From the NCBI GenBank assembly GCA_964529155.1, contig CAZGVV010000060.1, forward strand, positions 1-12,943: a stretch of 12,943 nt of DNA, in the 5' to 3' direction. Position 1 is the stretch's first letter. Every line of letters begins with the position of its first letter. Below are positions 4,041-11,082 of the stretch, piece by piece. The notes beneath the pieces were generated by a model. The model was not told the origin of the DNA and did no database searches. It saw only the letters and a list, made by a program, of their open reading frames with translations. A program made the position numbers and the translations under genes. The stretch is from CAZGVV01 sp964529155 (GTDB lineage Bacteria > Pseudomonadota > Alphaproteobacteria > Rickettsiales > SXRF01).

Positions 4041-5216
4041 GTGCTTGAAAATGCCAGCATTCTTATTGTCAATAATATCGAGGCTAATCGCGCTGCATTG
4101 TCGCATAACCTGTGCAATGCGGGGTATATAGTACATAGTGCTGAAAGTATTCAGAAAGGCCTAAGCCTGCTGAGTCGGGAAAAAATTGATCTTATTCTTT
4201 TGGAAGTGCAATTGCCGGACGGCGATGGGTTTGAAATGTGTGTGCAGCTAAAAAGCTCAGCTGCGTTTTCCTCGGTGCCTGTGCTTATGATTTCTCAGCT
4301 ATTTATGCATAGTTCTGATAAAGTGAAGGGCCTGGAAAGTGGCGCTGATGCTTGCTTGGTGTCTCCCGTTGATTCCATGGAATTAATCGCAACTGTAAAG
4401 TCACTGTTGCGCGGTAGGGATACAGAACGCAAATTACGCGATGCATGCGAAAAAGCAGAGTCGGCTAATAAAGCAAAAACCGAATTTTTGGCGAATATGA
4501 GCCATGAAATTCGTACGCCAATGAATGCGATCATCGGATTAGCCAGTATTTTGGTGAATACGCCTTTGTCTGATAAGCAGATGGAATTTATTACTACACT
4601 TCAGCAAAGTGCTGATTCCTTATTGAGCCTGATTAATGACATGCTCGATATTTCAAAAATTGAAGATAACCATATGGAACTGGAATGTGTTCCATTCAAT
4701 CTGCGGGAAATGATACAGGATGTAATGGGTATGATGTCAGTGAAAGCCAATGAAAAGCATTTGGCGCTGGAACTGCATTATCTGACGGAAACAGAAAATA
4801 TGTTTATTGGTGACCCGCTACGCCTAAAACAAGTGATTATTAATTTAGTCAATAATGCAGTAAAATTCACCAGTCGCGGCAGTGTGACGGTTATGATTGT
4901 AAGCCAACCGGCACAGCAACCGAGGATGCGGGATGTTACTATTCAAATTATGGATACCGGTATTGGCGTCCCGCAAGAAAAGCTGGCTATCATATTTGAT
5001 AAATTTACGCAGGCTGACAGCTCAACTTCCCGAAAATACGGTGGAACAGGATTGGGGCTTACTATTTCCAAGCGGCTTATTGAAAAAATGAAGGGCCGTA
5101 TTTTAGTGGAGAGCCAATTGGATATAGGGTCCACCTTTACCATTCAAGTTCCACTACGTGCAGTGGAACTAACCGCAGCAGAAGCAAAGGCTGGCGAATC
5201 TGCTGGAATATCGTAA
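4041..5216 (+). CDS. Cytoplasmic histidine kinase with N-terminal degenerate (pseudo-)receiver, 391 aa
   Basis: GTG at 4041 is chosen as start: AAGGAG (4028-4033) lies 7 nt before it and the receiver fold begins right after. ATG 4011 has no ribosome site. Domains: receiver-like, about residues 4-125; linker helix 126-150; HisKA with the phospho-accepting His155 in FLANMSHEIRTPMNAIIG; HATPase about 255-375 with N-box (N272 in NLVNNAVKFT), G1 box DTGIG (305-309), F box FDKFTQAD and G2 box GGTGLGL. No membrane span or extra sensor domain is present. The receiver has lost its chemistry: the acidic pair is Asn11-Asn12, the phospho-acceptor Asp is Glu55 (LLEVQLPDGDGF) and the conserved Lys is Ser108 (LVSPVD); Ser85 keeps the Thr/Ser position. 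The kinase core looks intact. No response regulator gene is adjacent, so the partner is unknown. Confidence 0.93.
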   Translation: MLENASILIVNNIEANRAALSHNLCNAGYIVHSAESIQKGLSLLSREKIDLILLEVQLPDGDGFEMCVQLKSSAAFSSVPVLMISQLFMHSSDKVKGLESGADACLVSPVDSMELIATVKSLLRGRDTERKLRDACEKAESANKAKTEFLANMSHEIRTPMNAIIGLASILVNTPLSDKQMEFITTLQQSADSLLSLINDMLDISKIEDNHMELECVPFNLREMIQDVMGMMSVKANEKHLALELHYLTETENMFIGDPLRLKQVIINLVNNAVKFTSRGSVTVMIVSQPAQQPRMRDVTIQIMDTGIGVPQEKLAIIFDKFTQADSSTSRKYGGTGLGLTISKRLIEKMKGRILVESQLDIGSTFTIQVPLRAVELTAAEAKAGESAGIS

Positions 5217-5251
5217 ATGCACAGTCTATTGCATGGTTGCTGGGTACAGAT

Positions 5252-5698
5252 TCAGGCCGCTTGCCCCATTTTCTTGATACCTTCTTCCATTTCTTCCGGT
5301 GACACGTCGCGGATGTGCGTGGCAAGTGACCAGCGCATACCAAAACTGTCTTCTACACTGCCCACGCGATCTCCGTAAAACATATCTTGTGTGGCAAATA
5401 ATTCTTTCATTCCTGCTTGCTTGGCTTGCAATATAGCAGTGTCTACATGGTCTAAATATACATAAAATGTTGAGGCCGAAGGGCTGGAGCATTCCATTTT
5501 AGCGTCTGTATCAGAAATAAAAATTTTTGAATTGCCAATTTCCAGGCAGGCATGCAAGATTTTGCTCTTGTCTGCATTATTCATGCGGTACAGTTCTTTT
5601 GCATCAAACGCTTTTTTATACAGCTCAATCGCCCTGGCTGCGTCATTGACAATGAGTGCGGGGGTGAGTGTAGAAAAACCTTCTGGAATAGCTTCCAT
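5252..5698 (-). CDS. PhnB-like VOC (glyoxalase/bleomycin-resistance fold) protein, 148 aa
   Basis: The sequence has the two-module VOC pattern of PhnB-like proteins: LTPALIVNDAARAIELYKKAFDA near the start, then YRMNNADKSKILHACLEIGNSKIFISD, and VEDSFGMRWSLATHI near the end. Members are small soluble dimers. PhnB itself has no proven catalysis, and many relatives lack the full metal ligand set. The C-terminal Glu/Met-rich tail (SPEEMEEGIKKMGQ) is a common ending in this group. The start is supported by AGGAG 5 nt before the ATG. It converges on the histidine kinase (35-bp gap, no clear terminator) and diverges from the cco operon, sharing the 5699-5853 control region. The substrate cannot be inferred. 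Confidence 0.9.
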   Translation of the reverse strand: MEAIPEGFSTLTPALIVNDAARAIELYKKAFDAKELYRMNNADKSKILHACLEIGNSKIFISDTDAKMECSSPSASTFYVYLDHVDTAILQAKQAGMKELFATQDMFYGDRVGSVEDSFGMRWSLATHIRDVSPEEMEEGIKKMGQAA

Positions 5699-5784
5699 AA
5701 AATCTCCTGAAATTAATAAAAGAAATAGGCTATGGAGTGTCGCATAAATAATCTATATGAATGTGATGAGATGTGACGGGTTAT

Positions 5785-5798
5785 TTGACTAAAATCAA
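5785..5798 (+). promoter_or_regulatory. FNR/FixK (Anr-type) binding box of the cco operon
   Basis: TTGAC-TAAA-ATCAA matches the consensus TTGAT-N4-ATCAA at 9 of 10 defined positions. If this is a class II site centred at -41.5, the start of transcription is near 5833 and the -10 should be at about 5821-5826. There the sequence reads TAGATT (4/6 to TATAAT). Control of ccoNOQP by FNR or FixK under low oxygen is established in alphaproteobacteria. Confidence 0.85.
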
Positions 5799-5820
5799 AT
5801 ACGATCAAGCCGTTGGATAT

Positions 5821-5826
5821 TAGATT
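5821..5826 (+). promoter_or_regulatory. Predicted -10 element of the cco operon
   Basis: TAGATT stands where a class II FNR/FixK-dependent promoter should have its -10. It gives a leader of roughly 20 nt before the 45-aa reading frame at 5854. The call is by position relative to the FNR box; the hexamer itself is only a fair match. Confidence 0.5.
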
Positions 5827-5853
5827 TACCGCACTTATAAAAAAGAGGGACTA

Positions 5854-5991
5854 ATGTATCGTTTTTTTCTTGTGATGAGCGTTGTGGTTCTTATGGCGCA
5901 TTGTGGCAAGCCGCACCACGGAAAGCAGATAAAACCTGCTGCCGCCATTACTTCTATGCAACAAAATAATACGCTTGGAATTATGGCATGA
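5854..5991 (+). CDS. Leader micropeptide of the cco operon, 45 aa, possible lipoprotein or single-span peptide
   Basis: A 46-codon frame begins with ATG after AGAGGGA (spacing 3-4 nt), and its TGA overlaps the ccoN ATG (ATGA at 5988-5991). The product opens with a hydrophobic segment, MYRFFLVMSVVVLMAHCGK, and continues as a short polar tail (PHHGKQIKPAAAITSM...). Cys17 after LMAH resembles a lipobox, but His at -1 is non-canonical, so it may be a lipoprotein or simply a single-pass membrane peptide. The Cys and the His-Gly-His-His neighbourhood (H16, C17, H21, H22) could bind metal; that is speculation. ccoN has no good ribosome site of its own, so translation of this frame probably feeds ccoN. 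It matches no CcoM, CcoQ or CcoS I recall. Confidence 0.65.
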   Translation: MYRFFLVMSVVVLMAHCGKPHHGKQIKPAAAITSMQQNNTLGIMA

Positions 5992-7412
5992 CACAAATTA
6001 ACGCAGTTCCTGTTTATAATGATGACATCGTAAAAAAATTCACGCTGGCCGCTGTGTTCTGGGGAACGGTGGGAATGGTGGTGGGGCTTTTGATTGCCTT
6101 GCAGCTGGCATTTCCGTGGTTAAACATGGAGCCGTACCTCTCTTTTGGCCGTTTACGCCCTGTGCACACATCAGGTGTGATCTTCGCGTTTGGTGGCAAT
6201 GTGCTATTCGCTACAAGCTATTTTGTAGTGCAGCGCACCTGCCGTGCGCGTTTGTGGAATGATAAGCTGGCGTTTTTTACTTTCTGGGGATATCAGGCGT
6301 TTATTGTAATGGCGGCGCTGGGATATGTGCTCGGTGTAACCCAAGGCAAAGAATATGCAGAGCCGGAATGGTATGCTGACTTATGGCTAACCGTGGTGTG
6401 GGTGTCGTATTTGCTTATTTTTATGATGACGCTTAAAAATCGTAAAGAGCCGCATATTTACGTGGCAAATTGGTTTTACCTGGGATTCATTGTAACCATT
6501 GCCGTGTTGCATTTGGTAAATAACATGTGCATTCCGGTTTCACTGCTTGGAGCCAAGAGTTATTCGTATTTTGGCGGCGTGCAAAGTGCCATGATACAAT
6601 GGTGGTATGGTCATAATGCGGTGGGGTTCTTTCTTACCGCTGGTTTCCTTGGGATTATGTATTATTTTATTCCTAAGCGTGCCAATCGGCCTATTTATTC
6701 CTATCGTTTATCCATCCTGCATTTCTGGTCGCTTATCTTTATTTATATCTGGGCTGGCCCGCACCATTTGCTTTACACCGCGTTGCCTGACTGGGCGCAG
6801 ACATTGGGTATGACCTTTTCTATCATGCTCTGGATGCCAAGTTGGGGCGGTATGATCAACGGCATCATGACGTTGTCTGGTGCGTGGCATAAGCTGAGGG
6901 ATGATCCGGTTTTGCAATTTATGATTATCGCCTTGGCATTTTATGGCATGTCAACATTTGAGGGACCGCTCATGTCCATTAAAGAAGTGAATGCCCTGTC
7001 GCATTACACTGATTGGACTATTGGTCACGTGCATTCCGGTGCCTTGGGCTGGGTGGCATTTATTAGCTTCGGTGCAATTTACCACATGGTTCCAGTGCTT
7101 TGGAAGCGTTCCGGCATGTATTCAGTAAAGCTTATCAGCGTGCATCTTTGGATCGCCACGCTTGGTATCGTGCTGTATATCGCCTCCATGTGGATTGCCG
7201 GTATTATGCAAGGGCTGATGTGGCGGTCTTATGACCATATGGGTTTCCTCACCTATTCATTTGTTGAATCCGTACAGGCCATGCATCCTTATTACCTGAT
7301 CCGCGTTTTAGGTGGCCTGTTCTATGTAACCGGCATGTTGGTGATGGTGTATAACGTTTATAAAACAATTGTTCCTGCACGGACGATGAATAAGGTTGTA
7401 GCTCATGCTTGA
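5988..7412 (+). CDS. ccoN: cbb3-type cytochrome c oxidase subunit I (haem b, haem b3-CuB catalytic subunit)
   Basis: CcoN reduces O2 to water at the inner membrane and pumps protons, with high oxygen affinity. At 474 aa it has the usual length and about 12 membrane spans. Ligands seen: His60 (RPVHTSG, low-spin haem b); CuB ligands His209 (WYGHNAVGFF), His259 and His260 (AGPHHLLY); the cross-linked Tyr253 in FIYIWAGP; Glu325 (TFEGPLMS); and His347/His349 (IGHVHSGALGW) for the haems. All assignments follow by alignment to the Pseudomonas stutzeri enzyme from memory, with a constant +2 offset for most. The start is preceded only by a poor ribosome site (TTGGA) and overlaps the stop of the 45-aa frame, so coupling is likely. 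The end overlaps ccoO by 8 nt. The FNR/FixK box is about 190 bp upstream. Confidence 0.98.
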   Translation: MTQINAVPVYNDDIVKKFTLAAVFWGTVGMVVGLLIALQLAFPWLNMEPYLSFGRLRPVHTSGVIFAFGGNVLFATSYFVVQRTCRARLWNDKLAFFTFWGYQAFIVMAALGYVLGVTQGKEYAEPEWYADLWLTVVWVSYLLIFMMTLKNRKEPHIYVANWFYLGFIVTIAVLHLVNNMCIPVSLLGAKSYSYFGGVQSAMIQWWYGHNAVGFFLTAGFLGIMYYFIPKRANRPIYSYRLSILHFWSLIFIYIWAGPHHLLYTALPDWAQTLGMTFSIMLWMPSWGGMINGIMTLSGAWHKLRDDPVLQFMIIALAFYGMSTFEGPLMSIKEVNALSHYTDWTIGHVHSGALGWVAFISFGAIYHMVPVLWKRSGMYSVKLISVHLWIATLGIVLYIASMWIAGIMQGLMWRSYDHMGFLTYSFVESVQAMHPYYLIRVLGGLFYVTGMLVMVYNVYKTIVPARTMNKVVAHA

Positions 7413-8157
7413 GAAACATAAAAAAATCGAACGCAATTCGATATTGATGCTGATTTTCGCCATCCTCGTGGTGTCAGTTGGCGGCATTGTGGAGATACTT
7501 CCTCTTTTTCGGTTGGAGACAACCATTGAAAAAGTGAAGGGTATGCGCCCATATACCCCGCTGGAGCTGGCTGGCCAAAATATCTACATCCGGGAAAATT
7601 GCTCTAGCTGTCACAGCCAGCAAATTCGTTCCCTGCGTGATGAGGTGGCGCGTTATGGGCATTATTCGCTGGCAGCGGAGAGTATGTATGACCATCCCTT
7701 CTTATGGGGTAGTAAGCGTACCGGCCCTGATTTAGCGCGTGTGGGTGGTAAATACTCCGACGAATGGCATGTAGCACATTTAAAAGATCCGCGTTCCGTG
7801 GTGCCGGAATCGATTATGCCTACCTATGCCTTCTTAATGAATGAAAACGTTAATACGGACAATATAGCCAATCATCTGCGTGCTTTGCGCGTTACAGGCG
7901 TGCCCTATACTGACGATATGATCGATAACGCTTATAATGATATGATGGCGCAAGCTCATGCGGATGGTGATGTAACGGGATTGAAAAATCGTTACGGCAA
8001 TAAGGTTCAGGCCCGCGATTTCGATGGCCAACCGAATTTTGTTTCTGAAATGGATGCATTAGTAGCGTATCTGCAAAAGCTCGGTACCGATGTAGACTTT
8101 AAGGATTACGACCCCGATATGGACCCGCGTAACGGCTCTGGAAATCACGGAAAATGA
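7405..8157 (+). CDS. ccoO: cbb3-type cytochrome c oxidase subunit II (monohaem cytochrome c)
   Basis: CcoO passes electrons from CcoP to CcoN in the periplasm while anchored by one N-terminal span (residues about 12-34, ILMLIFAILVVSVGGIVEILPLF). The haem c motif is CSSCH (66-70, NCSSCHSQQIRSL), and the axial Met is probably Met138 in ESIMPTYAFL. At 250 aa it is of normal length. Family landmarks RPYTPLELAGQNIYIREN, ARYGHYSLAAES and GSKRTGPDLARVGGKYSDEWH are all present. The ATG lies inside the end of ccoN (8-nt overlap) and the TGA is 1 nt before the ccoQ start, indicating tight co-translation. The protein should require the CcoH chaperone and the cytochrome c maturation system, the latter not in this window. 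Confidence 0.98.
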   Translation: MLEKHKKIERNSILMLIFAILVVSVGGIVEILPLFRLETTIEKVKGMRPYTPLELAGQNIYIRENCSSCHSQQIRSLRDEVARYGHYSLAAESMYDHPFLWGSKRTGPDLARVGGKYSDEWHVAHLKDPRSVVPESIMPTYAFLMNENVNTDNIANHLRALRVTGVPYTDDMIDNAYNDMMAQAHADGDVTGLKNRYGNKVQARDFDGQPNFVSEMDALVAYLQKLGTDVDFKDYDPDMDPRNGSGNHGK

Positions 8158-8158
8158 T

Positions 8159-8311
8159 ATGAACACGATTTCCAACCATTCCGGATTGATCGTATCGGTG
8201 CTTTTTTTCTCGCTGTTTGTGAGTATTGCCGTTTGGTCTTACTTGCCTCGCAACAAGCGGCGCTTACAACTTTATGCCCATATCCCATTGGAAGATGATC
8301 ATGGAAGATAA
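8159..8311 (+). CDS. ccoQ: cbb3-type oxidase small subunit CcoQ, 50 aa
   Basis: This short frame lies between ccoO and ccoP, starting 1 nt after the ccoO stop and overlapping ccoP by 11 nt. The product has one membrane helix (about residues 9-28, GLIVSVLFFSLFVSIAVWSY) followed by a basic cytoplasmic turn (PRNKRRL) and an acidic tail (EDDHGR). Position, size and topology are those of CcoQ/FixQ, which stabilises the association of CcoP with the CcoNO core. Sequence conservation of this subunit is low, so the name rests on gene order and the PxNKRRx(Y/F) turn. Confidence 0.93.
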   Translation: MNTISNHSGLIVSVLFFSLFVSIAVWSYLPRNKRRLQLYAHIPLEDDHGR

Positions 8312-9182
8312 TCACGCAGATAAACCCGAAAAAGACAATATTAGTGGCGCCTATACCACTGGACACGAATGGGATGGGATCAAGGAGCTGAATAATCCAG
8401 CCCCTCGTTGGTGGCTATGGGTTTTTATCATTTGTATCATCTGGGCTATGGGGTACTGGGTTTTCTATCCCACCTGGCCAACCCTGTCTGGAAATTCCAA
8501 AGGAAGCTTGGGGTGGACGCAGCATAAGGAATTGGCTTCACAGCAGGCACTGATCGACGAGCAACAAAAAAAATACCTTGCCCGCTTTCATAATGCATCA
8601 CTAGAGCAAGCCAGCAAAGACAAGGAATTATACGAATTCGCACGGGCAGGCGGTGCTGCTGCATTTAAAGAACATTGTGCCGCGTGTCATGGCACGGGTG
8701 CTGCCGGTGGTAACGGGTACCCCAATTTGAATGATGATGACTGGCTGCACGGCGGAACACTGGAGGATATTTATAAAACCATCAGCGTTGGCGTACGCTC
8801 TAGCCATGCTGATACCCGTGGCATACAAATGCCTGCATTCAATGGCATATTGAAACGTGATGAAATTAACGACGTAGCAGAATACGTGCAGCATTTGCAT
8901 GAAGGGGACAAAGCGCAAACAACCCCAGCCTATACACACGGCAAAGCGTTGTTTGCGGCAAATTGTTCTTCCTGTCATGGCGAACATGGAAAAGGCGATA
9001 AGAAACAAGGTGCGCCGCGTCTAGATGATGCTATTTGGCTATATGGCAGTGATAAAGCCAGCATTGTTGCGCAAATCAACAATCCGCGTCTTGGAGTAAT
9101 GCCCACCTGGCAAAATCGCTTAAGTGACGACACCATTAAAGAATTGACCATTTACGTGCATTCGCTTGGCGGGGGCGAGTAA
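8301..9182 (+). CDS. ccoP: cbb3-type cytochrome c oxidase subunit III (dihaem cytochrome c)
   Basis: CcoP receives electrons from soluble or membrane cytochromes c and passes them to CcoO. I start it at ATG 8301: GGAAG lies 6 nt before it, and the FixP N-domain (TTGHEWDGIKELNNPAPRWW) follows. A longer in-frame extension to 8226 only re-reads ccoQ. From this start the protein is 293 aa with one span (about 36-59, RWWLWVFIICIIWAMGYWVFYPTW). Haem motifs are CAACH (126-130) and CSSCH (222-226); likely axial Met residues are Met177 (IQMPAFNG) and Met267 (GVMPTWQ). The gene overlaps ccoQ by 11 nt and ends 3 nt before ccoG. It has a single predicted N-terminal span rather than two. Confidence 0.98.
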   Translation: MEDNHADKPEKDNISGAYTTGHEWDGIKELNNPAPRWWLWVFIICIIWAMGYWVFYPTWPTLSGNSKGSLGWTQHKELASQQALIDEQQKKYLARFHNASLEQASKDKELYEFARAGGAAAFKEHCAACHGTGAAGGNGYPNLNDDDWLHGGTLEDIYKTISVGVRSSHADTRGIQMPAFNGILKRDEINDVAEYVQHLHEGDKAQTTPAYTHGKALFAANCSSCHGEHGKGDKKQGAPRLDDAIWLYGSDKASIVAQINNPRLGVMPTWQNRLSDDTIKELTIYVHSLGGGE

Positions 9183-9185
9183 AGT

Positions 9186-10595
9186 GTGGGTGACGGCGTA
9201 ATATTTTTTACCAAGCAACGGCGTATTTATGCGCGGCGTGTGTGGGGGAAATACCGTAAATTAAAATGGGTGAGCATGATTACGCTGCTCACTATATACT
9301 ATGTAACCCCCTGGCTGCGCTGGGGCCGTGGCCCACATGCGCCAGATCAAGCCATTCTGATCGATATGCCAGGGCGCCGTGGCTATTTCTTTGGAATCGA
9401 AATCTGGCCGCAGGAAGTCTATTATCTGGCGGGTATCCTTATACTTGCTGCGATCAGCCTTTTCTTTGTCACCTCTTTGCTTGGTCGCGTATGGTGCGGG
9501 TATGCATGCCCACAAACCGTATGGACCGATCTATTCATTTGGGTGGAGCGTTTGGTGCAGGGTGATCGGAATGCCCGTATGAAATTAGACACTGCGCCTA
9601 TAAGTATAGAGAAAATTTGGAAAAAGGGTTTAACACACGCCATTTGGCTCATCATCGGACTGTTTACCGGTGGGGCGTGGGTATTTTATTTTAATGACGC
9701 ACCAACCCTGTTTGATCAGATACTGCATCTAGATATTCCCTGGAGTGTGGGAGGCTGGATTATGGCGCTTACTGGTTCAACGTACCTTATGGCGGGCTAT
9801 GCACGCGAGCAGGTATGTACCTATATGTGCCCCTATGCGCGGTTCCAGTCAGCGATGTTTGATAAAGACACACTGATTATTTCCTATGACAAAGACCGCG
9901 GAGAACCACGTGCAAAGCATAAGGCGGGAGATTCCTGGGCAGGTAAGGGGCACTGCATTGATTGTAATTCCTGCGTGGTGGTGTGCCCCATGGGAATTGA
10001 TATCAGAAACGGCCTCCAAATGGAGTGCATCGCCTGTGGATTATGTGTGGATGCATGCAATAATGTAATGGACAAAATAGGCCTTCCTCAAGGGCTCATC
10101 CGTTATGACACAGAGAATAATTATGAGGCACGCAAACATGGTGATGCCAAAAAAACGTATGCGCATTTCCTGCGGCCGCGCTCAGTTTATTATTCTGTCA
10201 TCCTCTTAACCGTCAGTAGTTTGATGCTGTATGGTTTGCTGACGCAGTCTTCATTGGAACTCAATGTTATCCATGACCGCAATCCGCTTTTTGTACAGCT
10301 TTCAGATGGCCATGTGCGTAATAGCTATACTATTAAAATTCTGAATAAAACCCATGATGACCGTTACTATGCATTATCGGTAAATAATCTGCCTGATGCG
10401 ATGATTAAAATTGAAGCGGCAGGTGAGGTAAGGCCCAATAACATCACAGTGTTTGCTGATAGCGTAGGTGAGTTTAGGGTGTTACTGTCTGCTATGCCAA
10501 GTACTGACTCACGCCGCAATATAGATTTTGTGATTAAAGATACGGGCAGCCATCAAGTAATTAAGCACCACAGTATTTTTATCAGCAGGAATTAA
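9186..10595 (+). CDS. ccoG: Cytochrome oxidase accessory Fe-S protein CcoG (FixG), membrane cupric reductase
   Basis: CcoG is a polytopic membrane protein that in Rhodobacter reduces Cu(II) to Cu(I) for cbb3 assembly. Seen here: several spans between about 30 and 225, then near 345; paired Cys motifs CGYAC (Cys104, Cys108) and CTYMC (Cys211, Cys215); two 4Fe-4S clusters, Cys257-x2-Cys260-x2-Cys263-x3-Cys267 and Cys281-x2-Cys284-x2-Cys287-x3-Cys291; and a C-terminal immunoglobulin-like domain (about 360-469) expected in the periplasm. The start is GTG at 9186, 3 nt after the ccoP stop, with a G-rich run (GGCGGGGGCGAG) upstream as ribosome site. Length (469) is normal and all family cysteines appear intact. 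The next gene, ccoH, starts 1 nt after its stop. Confidence 0.97.
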   Translation: MGDGVIFFTKQRRIYARRVWGKYRKLKWVSMITLLTIYYVTPWLRWGRGPHAPDQAILIDMPGRRGYFFGIEIWPQEVYYLAGILILAAISLFFVTSLLGRVWCGYACPQTVWTDLFIWVERLVQGDRNARMKLDTAPISIEKIWKKGLTHAIWLIIGLFTGGAWVFYFNDAPTLFDQILHLDIPWSVGGWIMALTGSTYLMAGYAREQVCTYMCPYARFQSAMFDKDTLIISYDKDRGEPRAKHKAGDSWAGKGHCIDCNSCVVVCPMGIDIRNGLQMECIACGLCVDACNNVMDKIGLPQGLIRYDTENNYEARKHGDAKKTYAHFLRPRSVYYSVILLTVSSLMLYGLLTQSSLELNVIHDRNPLFVQLSDGHVRNSYTIKILNKTHDDRYYALSVNNLPDAMIKIEAAGEVRPNNITVFADSVGEFRVLLSAMPSTDSRRNIDFVIKDTGSHQVIKHHSIFISRN

Positions 10596-10596
10596 T

Positions 10597-11082
10597 ATGG
10601 GAACAAATAGTGCACACCCGCCATGCCGTTGGATTCCGTGGTCAATTGTCGCCTTTTTTGTATTTTTCATGCTTTTACTAAGCCATTTTGCCTGGATTGC
10701 CTTCCATACCTACACAGGTCAGGTTACGCAGGATGCTTATAAAAAAGGACTTACCTATAATAGTGAAATCGCCCGGTCAGAAGCACAGGATAGGCTGGGT
10801 TGGAAAGCTGTTTTTTCTCTTACGCCGCAGGGGAATAACGTGCGGATTTCCTTTGCCTTACGTAATGCATCAGGTCGCCCTATTACAGATGCCGAAGTAA
10901 CTGTGCGTGCAACCCGTGCAACGCAAGCGGGGCATGATAAGCAACTTGTTTTGGAATCGATAGGAAATGGTGTTTACCGTGGTAATATAGAACTGGCATG
11001 GTCTGGCGCGTGGGATATACGCGTTTCCGCCTCGCGTGGCACGGCTAATTTCCAACAATCCAAAACCATTATCTTGCAATGA
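10597..11082 (+). CDS. ccoH: cbb3 oxidase assembly protein CcoH (FixH)
   Basis: CcoH is a membrane-anchored assembly factor that stays associated with the CcoNOQP complex. The 161-aa product has one N-terminal span (about residues 14-37, WSIVAFFVFFMLLLSHFAWIAF) and a periplasmic beta-rich domain. The family motif region QDAYKKGLTYNSEIARSEAQDRLGW is present (the 'Y-x-KG-x2-YN' block). The ATG lies 1 nt after the ccoG stop with AGGA upstream; the TGA overlaps the ccoI ATG (ATGA). No oddities: length and motifs are standard. Confidence 0.96.
   Translation: MGTNSAHPPCRWIPWSIVAFFVFFMLLLSHFAWIAFHTYTGQVTQDAYKKGLTYNSEIARSEAQDRLGWKAVFSLTPQGNNVRISFALRNASGRPITDAEVTVRATRATQAGHDKQLVLESIGNGVYRGNIELAWSGAWDIRVSASRGTANFQQSKTIILQ

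Noticed and set aside
8226..8300. N-terminal extension of CcoP starting at 8226
   Set aside because: It only re-reads ccoQ in another frame; the ATG at 8301 has a ribosome site and the expected family start.
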